Source: Azospirillum melinis (lineage in GTDB: Bacteria > Pseudomonadota > Alphaproteobacteria > Azospirillales > Azospirillaceae). From it: DNA of 64,000 nucleotides. The notes beneath the pieces are model-generated. The model made no database searches. It was not told the origin of the DNA and worked only from the letters and a program-made list of their open reading frames with translations. The number at the start of each line of letters is the position of its first letter. Within the stretch, counting starts at the first letter, position 1. Shown here piece after piece: positions 16,388 through 25,014 of the stretch. Location of the stretch: NCBI RefSeq assembly GCF_013340935.1, contig NZ_WHOS01000017.1, positions 61,563 through 125,562 of the forward strand. Direction: 5' to 3'. Position numbers and translations under genes: made by a program.

Positions 16388-17769
16388 GCGAGGTTCTCCC
16401 TCCCGTCATAGTCGGCGCCGGCCCGGCCGGCATCCGTGCGGCGGAACGGCTGGTCGCCGCCGGCCTGCGTCCGGTGGTGGTGGACGAGGCGGCACGCTGG
16501 GGCGGCCAGATCTACCGCCAGCCTCCAGATGGTGGGTTCACCCGGCCGAAGACCGCGCTGTACGGCTTCGAGGCCGGCAAGGCCGACGCGGTCCACCGCG
16601 CCATGGCGGCGATCCGCGACCGGGTCGATTACTGTCCGCGCACGCTGGTGTGGAACTGCGAGGCCGGGGCGCTCGATCTGCTGAGCGAGGGGGCCAGCGA
16701 AGCCTTGCCCTTCAGCCATCTGATCCTGGCGACGGGCGCCACCGACCGCGTGCTGCCCTTCCCCGGCTGGACGCTGCCCGGCGTCTTCACGCTCGGCGGG
16801 TCGCAGGTGGCGCTGAAGTTCCAGGGCTGCGCCGTCGGCCGTCGGGTGGCCTTCCTCGGCACCGGGCCGCTGCTCTATCTGGTCGCGTACCAGTATCTGA
16901 AGGCCGGGGTCGAGGTGGCGGGGGTGTTCGACACCACGCCCTTCACCACCCAGGCCTGTGCCACCGCCGGCATGCTGCGCGACCCGGCGACTCTGGCGAA
17001 GGGGCTGCTGTTCGTCGGCTGGCTGCGCGCCCACGGCGTGCCGATTCACAACGGCGTCCGTCCGGTGCGCGGCGAGGGTGCGGAGCGGGTCGATGCGCTG
17101 GTCTGGCGCGATGCCCGCGGGCAGGAACGGCGCACCGCGTGCGACGCTATCGCCTTCGGGCTTGGCCTGCGGTCGGAGACCCAACTGGCCGACCTCGCCG
17201 GCTGCCGCTTCCGTTTCGACGAAGCCGACCGGGCCTGGCTGCCGGAGCGGGACGGGGCAGGGCGCAGCTCGGTTCCCGGCGTCTATCTCGCCGGCGACGG
17301 CAGCGGCATTTCCGGCGCCGATGCGGCGGAACTGGCGGGGGAGCGCGCGGCGCTGGCCATGCTGGAGGATCTCGGCCGGCCGGTCGAGGCCGCGCGGGTC
17401 AAGGAACTGGACGGCCGGCTCGCCCGCATCGCCGCCTTCCGCCGCAGCCTGTCGGCCGCCTTCCCCTTCCCGGTGGACTGGGCCGACGCGATTGCCGACG
17501 ACACGATGATCTGCCGCTGCGAAGGCATCACCGCCGGTGCGGTGCGCGAGGTCGCCCGCAGCGGACAGGCCCGCGAGATGAACCGTGCCAAGGCGCTGAC
17601 CCGGGCCGGCATGGGCCGCTGCCAGGGCCGCATGTGCAGCGCCACCACGGCGGAGCTGCTGTCGCGTGCGCTCGGCACCGGCCCCGACGGGGTGGGGCGC
17701 CTGCGGGCGCAGCCGCCGATCAAGCCGCTGCCGGTCTCCGCCGGTGCCGAGCGGCGGGAGGTCGCGTGA
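16384..17769 (+). CDS. FAD/NAD(P)-type oxidoreductase subunit with BFD-like [2Fe-2S] domain
   Basis: A 461-residue protein starting with GTG at 16384. It has an N-terminal FAD site (VIVGAGPAGIRAAERL), a second dinucleotide site (GRRVAFLGTGPLLYLVAYQ), an FAD-closing motif (GVYLAGDGSGISGADAAELAGE) and a C-terminal BFD-type cluster site (ICRCEGIT ... GMGRCQGRMC). This is the alpha subunit of HcnB/OoxA/LhpE-like enzymes. It overlaps the genes on both sides, so the three enzyme subunits are made together. Confidence 0.92.
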   Translation: MSEVLPPVIVGAGPAGIRAAERLVAAGLRPVVVDEAARWGGQIYRQPPDGGFTRPKTALYGFEAGKADAVHRAMAAIRDRVDYCPRTLVWNCEAGALDLLSEGASEALPFSHLILATGATDRVLPFPGWTLPGVFTLGGSQVALKFQGCAVGRRVAFLGTGPLLYLVAYQYLKAGVEVAGVFDTTPFTTQACATAGMLRDPATLAKGLLFVGWLRAHGVPIHNGVRPVRGEGAERVDALVWRDARGQERRTACDAIAFGLGLRSETQLADLAGCRFRFDEADRAWLPERDGAGRSSVPGVYLAGDGSGISGADAAELAGERAALAMLEDLGRPVEAARVKELDGRLARIAAFRRSLSAAFPFPVDWADAIADDTMICRCEGITAGAVREVARSGQAREMNRAKALTRAGMGRCQGRMCSATTAELLSRALGTGPDGVGRLRAQPPIKPLPVSAGAERREVA

Positions 17770-18887
17770 TGCGGGAACGGATCGACTGCGATGTCGCCAT
17801 CGTCGGCGGCGGGATCGTCGGCGGGTCGGCGGCGCTGTTCCTGCGGCAGGCCGGCCTGTCAGTGACGCTGCTGGAGCGCGACTGGTGCGGCGCCAAGGCG
17901 AGCGGCGTCAATTTCGGCGGTGTGCGCCGGCAGGGCCGCCCGCTGGAGCAGCTGCCGCTGTCGCAGCGTGCCCATTCCATCTGGGGCCGGCTGCCGGAGC
18001 TGCTGGGCACCGATGCCGAATATATCCGCTCCGGTCATCTGAAGCTGGCGCGCAGCGAACCCGATCTTGCCTCCCTGATCGCTTATCGCGAGCGCACCCA
18101 GGGCTTCGGCCTTGGGCTGGAGATCGTCACGGGCGAGGAGTTCCGCCGCCGTTGGCCGGCGCTGGGCGACCGCGCCATCGGCGGATCGCTCTGCCCCGAG
18201 GACGGCCATGCCAACCCGCGCCTGGTTTCTCCCGCCTTCGCCCGTGCTGCGGCCAAGCTGGGCGCGGTGGTGCGCGAACAGACGCCGGTCGACCGGGTGG
18301 AGAAGGACGGCGGCCGCTTCGTCCTGCTGAGCGGTGACGCTCTGGAGGTGCGCGCCCGCTTCCTGCTGAACACCGCCGGTGCCTGGTCCTGGCGGGTGGC
18401 GGAAGCCTTCGGCGAGCCGGTGCCGCTGGAATCGCTCCATCCCAACATGGCGGTGACGGAACCGCTGCCCCGCTTCCTCGACGTCAACATCGGGGTGGAG
18501 GGTGGCGGGGTCTATGGCCGTCAGGTGCCGCGCGGCAACATGGTGGTCGGCGGCGGGCGCGGCTTCGCGCTGGACGCCGACCGCGCCCGGCCGCAGCGCG
18601 ACGCCGTGCTGACGCTGATGCGCGACGCCGCGGAGCTGTTCCCCCAACTGCGCCACGCCCACGTCATCCGCTGCTGGACCGGGGTGGAGGGCTACACGCC
18701 CGACCGCAACCCGATCGTCGGCCCCAGCCGCACCACGCCCGGCCTGTTCCACGCCTTCGGCTTCTCCGGAGCCGGCTTCCAGATCGGCCCCGGCGTCGGC
18801 CAGACGCTGGCCGAACTGGTCACGACCGGCGGGACGCCGATGCCGCTGGAGCCCTTCCGCATCGACCGCTTCACACCGACCGCTTAA
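17769..18887 (+). CDS. FAD-dependent amino acid/amine oxidase-type subunit (DadA-like)
   Basis: A 372-residue DAO-fold protein starting at TGATG. FAD site DVAIVGGGIVGGSAALFL then LLERDWCGAKASGVNFGG; C-terminal substrate/flavin region GYTPDRNPIVGPS and FGFSGAGFQIGPGVGQ. It is the beta, substrate-oxidising subunit of the hetero-oligomeric dehydrogenase (HcnC/OoxB/LhpB group). The substrate should be a secondary amine or amino acid brought in by the flanking importer; no hydroxyproline epimerase or opine-specific gene is present to narrow this down. Confidence 0.9.
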   Translation: MRERIDCDVAIVGGGIVGGSAALFLRQAGLSVTLLERDWCGAKASGVNFGGVRRQGRPLEQLPLSQRAHSIWGRLPELLGTDAEYIRSGHLKLARSEPDLASLIAYRERTQGFGLGLEIVTGEEFRRRWPALGDRAIGGSLCPEDGHANPRLVSPAFARAAAKLGAVVREQTPVDRVEKDGGRFVLLSGDALEVRARFLLNTAGAWSWRVAEAFGEPVPLESLHPNMAVTEPLPRFLDVNIGVEGGGVYGRQVPRGNMVVGGGRGFALDADRARPQRDAVLTLMRDAAELFPQLRHAHVIRCWTGVEGYTPDRNPIVGPSRTTPGLFHAFGFSGAGFQIGPGVGQTLAELVTTGGTPMPLEPFRIDRFTPTA

Positions 18888-18919
18888 AATCCCACCCCTT
18901 GGCCCTTTGGAGGACGTGC

Positions 18920-19981
18920 ATGCCCACCTTGCGTTCCCTGTCGCTCACCGGTCTCGCCACGGTTGCCATCGCGGCCGCCGCCGCCTTTTCCACCCCCGCT
19001 GCCGCCCAGACCAAGACGGTCTATATCGGCATGAACGGCGGCACGATGGAGAAGACCTATACCGAAAACGTCTTCCCCGCCTTCGAGAAGGCGACCGGCA
19101 TCAAGGTGGTGGTTGTCCCCGGCACCTCGTCCGACATCCTGGCCAAGCTGCAGGCCCAGAAGGACAATCCGCAGATGCACGTCGTCTTCCTCGACGACGG
19201 GCTGATGTACCGCGCCATCGGCATGGGCCTGTGCCAGAAGATGGACAGCTCGCCGGTGCTGAACGACGTCTACCAGTCCGCGCGCCTGAAGGGCGACATG
19301 GCGGTCGGCGTCAACATGGGCATGACCGGTCTCGCCTATAACAAGGCGATGTTCGACGAGAAGGGCTGGGCGCCGCCGACCAGCTGGATGGATCTGGCCG
19401 ATCCCAAGTACAAGGGCAAGATCGTCGTCCAGTCCGCCGCCAGCAGCTCCTTCGGCCTGCACGCCTTCCTGATGTACAACCGCATCAAGGGCGGCACCGA
19501 GGCCAATGTCGATCCCGGCTTCACCACCTGGCGCAAGACCATCGGCCCGAACGTGCTGGAATATATCCCCAGCTCGGCCAAGATCGCCGAGATGGTGCAG
19601 ACCAACGAGGCGGCCATCTTCCCGCTGACCCCGACCGGCGTCGGCAGCCTGAAGGCCAAGGGCATTCCGGTGGAATACGCCCAGCCCAAGGAAGGCTCGG
19701 TCGTCCTGATGGTCGGCGAGTGCGTCGTCGCCAAGAACCCGGACAACGAGGCCGCGCAGAAGCTGGCCGCCTATCTGCTCGGGCCGGAGGCGCAGCTCGC
19801 CGCCCTGCAATATGGCGCGCAGATCCCGTCCAACACCAAGGTTACGCCGCCGGCCGATGTCGCTGACGAGATGAACAAGTTCCAGGGCTACATGAAGAAC
19901 GCCGTCACGGTGGACTGGGACGTCATCAACGAGAAGCGCCCGGACTGGAACCAGCGCTGGAACAAGGAAATCGAGCGGTAA
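18920..19981 (+). CDS. Periplasmic substrate-binding protein (PotD-like)
   Basis: A 353-residue type 2 periplasmic binding protein (SBP_bac_8). The signal peptide ends in STPAAAQ (~residue 30). Conserved: VYIGMNGGTMEKTYTENVF, AYNKAMFDEKGW, PTSWMDLADPKYKGKI. The ATG at 18920 has GGAGG 6 nt upstream, better than the TTG at 18899. It is the last gene of the operon that starts at 13258, and a strong terminator follows. Confidence 0.92.
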   Translation: MPTLRSLSLTGLATVAIAAAAAFSTPAAAQTKTVYIGMNGGTMEKTYTENVFPAFEKATGIKVVVVPGTSSDILAKLQAQKDNPQMHVVFLDDGLMYRAIGMGLCQKMDSSPVLNDVYQSARLKGDMAVGVNMGMTGLAYNKAMFDEKGWAPPTSWMDLADPKYKGKIVVQSAASSSFGLHAFLMYNRIKGGTEANVDPGFTTWRKTIGPNVLEYIPSSAKIAEMVQTNEAAIFPLTPTGVGSLKAKGIPVEYAQPKEGSVVLMVGECVVAKNPDNEAAQKLAAYLLGPEAQLAALQYGAQIPSNTKVTPPADVADEMNKFQGYMKNAVTVDWDVINEKRPDWNQRWNKEIER

Positions 19982-20003
19982 CGCAGGCAATAACCGGGGC
20001 ACG

Positions 20004-20034
20004 AAAAAGGGGGCGTTTCCGCCCCCTTTTTTTT
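20004..20034. terminator. Bidirectional terminator between the transport operon and aroG
   Basis: Stem GGGGGCG/CGCCCCC with loop TTTC, flanked by five A on the left and eight T on the right. It lies 22 bp after the binding-protein stop and 24 bp from the aroG stop on the other strand. Confidence 0.95.
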
Positions 20035-20058
20035 GTCCGGACCTCTTCGGCGGATGCC

Positions 20059-21450
20059 TTACTCCGCCGCCACCGCGGCGCGGCGCCGGGCCTCGCGGGA
20101 CTGGCGGCCTTCCTTCAGCTTTTCCGACAGCAGGAACGCCAGTTCCAGCGACTGGCTGGCGTTCAGGCGCGGATCGCAGGCAGTGTGGTAGCGCAGAGCC
20201 AGATTGTGATCGGTGATCGCCTGGGCGCCGCCCGTGCATTCCGTCACGTCCTGGCCGGTCAGCTCGAAATGCACGCCGCCAGCATGGGTGCCCTCGGCCT
20301 GATGCACCTCGAAGAAGCCTCTAGCCTCGGCCAGAACCCGCTCGACGGGGCGGGTCTTGTAGCCGGTGGTCGACTTGATCGTGTTGCCGTGCATCGGATC
20401 GCAGGACCACACCACCGTGCGGCCTTCGCGCTGGACCTTGCGCAGCAGCGGCGGGAACTTCTCCGCCACCTTGTCGGAACCCATGCGCACGATCAGCGTC
20501 AGGCGCCCGGCCTCGTTGGTCGGGTTCAGGATGTCGATCAGGCGGATCAGCTCGTCCGGGTCGGTGGTCGGGCCGCACTTCAGGCCGATGGGGTTCTTCA
20601 CCCCGCGCAGGAACTCGACATGGGCGCCGTCGGGCTGGCGGGTGCGGTCGCCGATCCACAGCATGTGGGCCGACACGTCGTACCAGTCGCCGGTGGTGCT
20701 GTCGATGCGGGTCAGCGCCTGCTCGAACGGCAGCAGCAGCGCCTCATGGCTGGTGAAGAAGTCGGTCTCGCGGATCTGCGGGGTCGTCTCCGCGGTGATG
20801 CCGCAGGCGGCCATGAAGGCCAGCGTCTCGTCCAGGCGGGTGGCCAGCTCCTGGAAATGCTCGCCGGCTGGCGACTTCTCGACGAAGCTCAGCGTCCACT
20901 GATGGACCTTGTGCAGGTCGGCATAGCCGCCCTGGGCGAAGGCGCGCAGCAGGTTCAGCGTCGCGGCGGCCTGGGTGTAGGCCTGCATCATGCGCTCCGG
21001 GTCGGGAACGCGGGCATCGCTGGTGAAGTCGAAGCCGTTGACGATGTCGCCGCGGTAGGATGGCAGCTCCACCCCGTCGATGGCCTCCATGTCGGCCGAG
21101 CGCGGCTTGGCGAACTGGCCGGCCATGCGGCCCACCTTGATGACCGGGATCGAGGCGCCGAAGGTCAGCACCACGGCCATCTGCAGCAGGACGCGGAAGG
21201 TGTCGCGGATGTTGTTGGGATGGAACTCGGCGAAGCTCTCGGCGCAGTCGCCGCCCTGCAGCAGGAAGGCCTGGCCGGCGGCGGCCTCGGCCAGCTTGGC
21301 CTTCAGCCGGCGGGCCTCGCCGGCGAAGACGAGCGGCGGATAGGAGGACAGGCGCTGTTCGACCGCCTCGACCTTGGACAGATCGGGATAAGTCGGCAAC
21401 TGCTTCGCCGGTTTCGTCCTCCAACTGGCGGGTGTCCAACGCTCGACCAT
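20059..21450 (-). CDS. aroG: Class II 3-deoxy-7-phosphoheptulonate (DAHP) synthase
   Basis: A 463-residue enzyme that condenses phosphoenolpyruvate and erythrose-4-phosphate, the entry step of the shikimate pathway. Class II features are clear: [12 protein letters not shown] (~residue 60), [39 protein letters not shown] and CDPMHGNT, with the metal ligands Cys, His, Glu and Asp in these motifs. The length equals the plant/proteobacterial class II type. The N-terminus ([18 protein letters not shown]) is also typical, supporting ATG 21450. It is a stand-alone gene. Confidence 0.95.
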   Translation of the reverse strand: MVERWTPASWRTKPAKQLPTYPDLSKVEAVEQRLSSYPPLVFAGEARRLKAKLAEAAAGQAFLLQGGDCAESFAEFHPNNIRDTFRVLLQMAVVLTFGASIPVIKVGRMAGQFAKPRSADMEAIDGVELPSYRGDIVNGFDFTSDARVPDPERMMQAYTQAAATLNLLRAFAQGGYADLHKVHQWTLSFVEKSPAGEHFQELATRLDETLAFMAACGITAETTPQIRETDFFTSHEALLLPFEQALTRIDSTTGDWYDVSAHMLWIGDRTRQPDGAHVEFLRGVKNPIGLKCGPTTDPDELIRLIDILNPTNEAGRLTLIVRMGSDKVAEKFPPLLRKVQREGRTVVWSCDPMHGNTIKSTTGYKTRPVERVLAEARGFFEVHQAEGTHAGGVHFELTGQDVTECTGGAQAITDHNLALRYHTACDPRLNASQSLELAFLLSEKLKEGRQSREARRRAAVAAE

Positions 21451-21770
21451 GACGCGCCTGCTCTTCCTTGACGATTGCGGAACGGGGGCCGGGCGGGCGG
21501 CGAACGACCGGCGGCAAACCCCGTGGGAGGTACTCTATAGCGCGACTCGCGGAAACTTTTCCATAGTTTCGGCTCCCTTGCCGGCAATGCTGTGCCGCGG
21601 GCATAGGCCGCCTGCCACCGGGGGTGATTTCAGATGAAAGGAAATTCGCGTCAGGCCCTCGTGCTCTTGCCCGATGGGCAGGGGCCGGATCAGCAGGGTC
21701 CGCTGGCGGCGGATGCCTGCGGCCTTTATACATCGGGGGCGATGGACCACCCCCTAGAGGAGCCTTCCCG
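21451..21770. other. Divergent region between aroG and the AmpG-like gene
   Basis: 320 bp without a gene. On the minus strand TATAGA (21541-21536) could be a -10 for aroG; just upstream is the inverted repeat GAAACT-N7-AGTTTC (21551-21569), placed where a -35 region would be. No attenuator-like leader peptide rich in Phe, Tyr or Trp was recognised. Confidence 0.4.
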
Positions 21771-23135
21771 GTGAAACCGACATCCTGGCGGACAACGCGC
21801 CTGTCTTCCTGGGGGCAGGCCCTGGCGGTCTACCGCGACCCGCGCGTGCTGGCGATCCTGTTCCTCGGTTTCTCCGAAGGGCTGCCGCTGGCGCTGACCG
21901 GCGCCACGCTGAATGTCTGGCTGACCGAGCAGGGCGTCAGCCGGACCAACATCGGCCTGTTCGCGCTGGTCACCATGCCCTATGCGCTGAAATTCCTGTG
22001 GGCGCCGCTGATCGACCGGCTGCGCCTGCCGGTGATGACGCGGCTGTTCGGGCGGCGGCGCGGTTGGGCGCTGACGGCGCAGGCGGCGCTGATCGCAGCA
22101 TTGCTGGGGCTTGGGACCACCGATCCGGGCCAGGATCTGTGGTGGACCGCCATGTGCGCGGTGCTGGTCGCCTTCTGTTCGGCCAGCCAGGACATCGTGG
22201 TCGATGCCTATCGCGTCGAGGTGCTTGAGGAAAACCAGCAGGCCGCCGGTGCGGCGGTTCTGGTGCTGGGCTATCGCTTCGGAATGATGGCGGCGGGGGC
22301 GGGCGCCCTCTATATCGCGCAGTTCCATGGCTGGCGCACGGCCTACGAGGTGATGGCCGGGCTGGTCCTGGTCGGCATGGCGACCATCCTGTTGTGCCGC
22401 GAACCGAAGGAGCCGCCGCCGAACGCGCGTGAGAGGCTGATCGCCGAATGGCTGGGCCACCGGCCCCATCTGTCGGGCCGCAGCGCCGTGCTTCTCGCCT
22501 GGTTCTATGGTGCGGTGGTGGCGCCCTTTGCCCAGTTCATTGAGCGGCGCGGATGGGTGGTCATCCTGGCCTTCATCGCCAGCTACAAGCTGGGGGAGGT
22601 GCTGGCCGGCCAGATGTCCTCGACCTTCTACATCAGCCTGGGCTTCACCAAGGTGGAGATCGCCAACGTCAGCAAGCTGTTCGGCCTGTGGGCGACCATT
22701 GCCGGCGGTCTGCTGGGCGGCCTGCTGGTGGGAAAGGTCGGGGTGCTGCGCGGCCTGATGATCGGTGGCATCCTGCAGATGGTGTCGAACTTCGGCTATG
22801 TCGTGCTGGCGTGGAGCGGCAACGACGTGTCGATGCTGGCGGTCACCGTGGCGGTGGAGAATGTCTGCGCCGGCATCGCGACCTCGGCCTTCGTCGCCTA
22901 CCTGTCCAGCCTGTGCAACGTCGCCTACACGGCGACCCAATACGCGCTGCTGTCCAGCCTGTACAAGCTGGGCGGCGACCTGTTCGGCGCCTCGTCGGGC
23001 TGGCTGGCGGAGCGGATGGACTGGGTCAGCTTCTTCCTGCTGTCGATGGCCGGCGCCATTCCGGCCCTGTGCCTGCTGGTCTGGCTGATGGGCCTGCACA
23101 GGCGCGAGGAAGAGGCCGCCGTCCCCGCCCAGTGA
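21771..23135 (+). CDS. ampG: AmpG-like major facilitator permease
   Basis: A 454-residue MFS protein with 12 or more helices. It begins with GTG at 21771, with GAGGAG ~9 nt upstream. Seen: VLAILFLGFSEGLPLALTGATL, given here as FLGFSEGLPLALTGATL, and FLWAPLIDRL, the AmpG signature region, plus SASQDIVVDAYRVE. AmpG imports muropeptides (GlcNAc-anhydroMurNAc peptides) for cell-wall recycling, and is tied to beta-lactamase induction in some bacteria. No other recycling genes are adjacent, so the role rests on family similarity. Confidence 0.88.
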   Translation: MKPTSWRTTRLSSWGQALAVYRDPRVLAILFLGFSEGLPLALTGATLNVWLTEQGVSRTNIGLFALVTMPYALKFLWAPLIDRLRLPVMTRLFGRRRGWALTAQAALIAALLGLGTTDPGQDLWWTAMCAVLVAFCSASQDIVVDAYRVEVLEENQQAAGAAVLVLGYRFGMMAAGAGALYIAQFHGWRTAYEVMAGLVLVGMATILLCREPKEPPPNARERLIAEWLGHRPHLSGRSAVLLAWFYGAVVAPFAQFIERRGWVVILAFIASYKLGEVLAGQMSSTFYISLGFTKVEIANVSKLFGLWATIAGGLLGGLLVGKVGVLRGLMIGGILQMVSNFGYVVLAWSGNDVSMLAVTVAVENVCAGIATSAFVAYLSSLCNVAYTATQYALLSSLYKLGGDLFGASSGWLAERMDWVSFFLLSMAGAIPALCLLVWLMGLHRREEEAAVPAQ

Positions 23136-23184
23136 CGGGGACGGCTTGTCTGGAGGAGCGTGTTATCAGCCCCCGCCATTAGCC

Positions 23185-24081
23185 TCAGGTGGTCGTCTTG
23201 GTCTTGCCGGCGCCCGGCCCGGCGCCCAGGTCGGCGCCGGTCAGCGGATCGGAGTCGGGCTTCGACATGGTGCGGGCGGCCACGGCATTGACCGCCGCCA
23301 GTTCCGAGGCGGCGAGCTTGACCGTTGGGTTGCCGTCGCCGCCGTTGACCGGGGCGTCACCCATCTTGACGTCCACGAACTCCCACTGGGCGCCCTGGTT
23401 CCAGGGGCCGCGCATGTCGCCTTCGCCCTGGCTGGTGTTGTAATACTTGTCGGTGTATTCCGGCTTGCCCGGCAGCTTGCCCGGCGGGAAGTTGTTGTCG
23501 ATGGCGTACAGCGCCTTTTCGAAGCTCTTCTGGTGGGCGATCTCGCGGGTCATCAGGAAGCCCAGCGCATCCTTCACGCCCGGATCGTCGGTGACGTTGA
23601 TCAGGCGCTCATAGATGATCTTTGCGCGCGCTTCCGCCGCGACGTTGGAGCGCAGATCGGCCGTCGGTTCGCCGATGCTGTCGATGTAGCCGCCGGTCCA
23701 CAGCTGCCCGGCCGAATTCACCAGGGCCGGACCGCCGCCATACAGCAGCGACAGGGTGTGGCTGCCATTGCCCTGGGTGATGTTGGCATACAGGTCGGCG
23801 GTCGCCTCCGCCCCCTCGGCCAGCTTGCCCTTGGCGCCCTTGGTCAACATGGCGACGATGGAGCCGATGATTTCGAGGTGGCTCAATTCCTCGGTCGCGA
23901 TGTCAATCAGCAGATCCTTGCGGCCCGGATCCTCATCGGCCAGGCCCTGGGTGAAATAGCGCATGGCCGCGGCCAGCTCGCCCTGCGGGCCGCCGAACTG
24001 TTCAAGCATCAGGCTGGCGAGCACTAGATTCGGCTCGGACACGCGGACCGTGTACATGAGCTTTTTGTTGTGCATGAACAT
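23185..24081 (-). CDS. Manganese (non-haem) catalase
   Basis: A 298-residue ferritin-like protein starting MFMHNKKLMYTVRV, the standard start of the family. Dimanganese ligands can be seen in EQFGGPQGELAAAMRY (Glu), ATEELSHLEIIG (Glu and His) and the second helix pair MTREIAHQKSFEKAL (Glu and His). It converts hydrogen peroxide to water and oxygen. The C-terminal tail is Gly/Lys-rich. GGAGGA lies ~10 nt upstream. A promoter resembling the EcfG stress consensus lies 90-115 bp upstream. Confidence 0.95.
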   Translation of the reverse strand: MFMHNKKLMYTVRVSEPNLVLASLMLEQFGGPQGELAAAMRYFTQGLADEDPGRKDLLIDIATEELSHLEIIGSIVAMLTKGAKGKLAEGAEATADLYANITQGNGSHTLSLLYGGGPALVNSAGQLWTGGYIDSIGEPTADLRSNVAAEARAKIIYERLINVTDDPGVKDALGFLMTREIAHQKSFEKALYAIDNNFPPGKLPGKPEYTDKYYNTSQGEGDMRGPWNQGAQWEFVDVKMGDAPVNGGDGNPTVKLAASELAAVNAVAARTMSKPDSDPLTGADLGAGPGAGKTKTTT

Positions 24082-24170
24082 GCGAGGACTTCCTCCTGGG
24101 TCAGATGGCCCGCCTTGCAGGGGCCGCGGATCGGCGCGACCGGGGCTGGACCGGATCGCTTCACGTCCTC

Positions 24171-24195
24171 AACCAAGGATTTTTAGAAGCGTTCC
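24171..24195 (-). promoter_or_regulatory. Candidate EcfG (general stress) promoter for Mn catalase
   Basis: Minus strand GGAAC (24195-24191), 16-nt spacer, GGTT (24174-24171); consensus GGAAC-N16/17-CGTT. Mn catalases belong to the EcfG regulon in several alphaproteobacteria, which strengthens the call. Confidence 0.5.
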
Positions 24196-24284
24196 AGGAA
24201 GAATGCCTGTTTCGGAGTGCTATGCCGGATGGATCACAATGGCGGCGGGAACGATTGCCTTCCGTATAGACGGTGGCTCAGGAA

Positions 24285-24325
24285 CAAAGGCGCCCACCCG
24301 GTTTTCAAATCCGGGTGGGCGCCTT
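24285..24325 (-). terminator. Terminator-like hairpin downstream of the IalB-like gene
   Basis: Perfect 16-bp arms AAAGGCGCCCACCCGG and CCGGGTGGGCGCCTTT with a 9-nt loop. It lies 32 bp after the minus-strand stop at 24357; the T-run is short (TTTGTT), so termination may be moderate. Confidence 0.8.
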
Positions 24326-24356
24326 TGCCGAAAAGTACCGCCGAGTGCCGGGGAGC

Positions 24357-24839
24357 TTACTGCGCCTGGGCGCGGCAGGCTTCCAGGGCCGAGATCGCCT
24401 TGCGGGTGTCGTCGAGATAATAGGTGTAGGCGTAATCGTCGCCCTTGCCGTCGATCTCCATGTAAAGCTCGCGGCCGTTCATCAGGGCATCGATCGCCTT
24501 GGAGGTCGCCGGGATGCCGACGACGGCCATCGTCTTGTCGATGGCGGCGCCCGGAACCTTGTCGCCCCACTTCTTGTCGACCGACAGGGAGATCGAGAGA
24601 TCTTCCTTCTCCTTCAGCTTCCAGGCGGAATCGCCGAAGATCAGAACCATCGCCTGGCCCTTGTTGGTATAGGCTAGGGCGATGGTCGCGGTGTCCTTCG
24701 AATCCGTCTTCCACTCCTGCGTGATGGCGCAGTCCTTGTCGATCTTGACGTCCCAGACGCCGATCTTGGTCTGAGCATGAGCCGCGCCGACCGAGGCGAA
24801 CGCCGCAACGCAGGCAGCCGCTGCAAAAATTCCACGCAT
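24357..24839 (-). CDS. Invasion-associated locus B (IalB)-like periplasmic protein
   Basis: A ~160-residue exported protein: signal peptide MRGIFAAAACVAAFASVGAA ending HAQ, then a single domain with KIGVWDVKIDKDCAITQEW, the common opening of IalB-family proteins, and a second Cys near the end (ALEACRAQAQ) that could pair with the first. IalB proteins were named in Bartonella but are widespread in free-living alphaproteobacteria, where the function is unknown. An alternative start (MTPN) is four codons upstream at 24851. Confidence 0.75.
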   Translation of the reverse strand: MRGIFAAAACVAAFASVGAAHAQTKIGVWDVKIDKDCAITQEWKTDSKDTATIALAYTNKGQAMVLIFGDSAWKLKEKEDLSISLSVDKKWGDKVPGAAIDKTMAVVGIPATSKAIDALMNGRELYMEIDGKGDDYAYTYYLDDTRKAISALEACRAQAQ

Positions 24840-25014
24840 GTTTGGAGTCATTCCCTGGGAAAATTGTTCGTGCCGCCATGGTAGGTACCACAATCGGCGA
24901 AGGTCCAGGGATTTCCGGTCCTTATTGGCATGCAACGGGGGCCATGAGCGGAGGATTCCACCCATGGTCCCTGTTGCGGACGGCCTTCCGCTGCCTTGCG
25001 GTGGGCTTGTCCAC

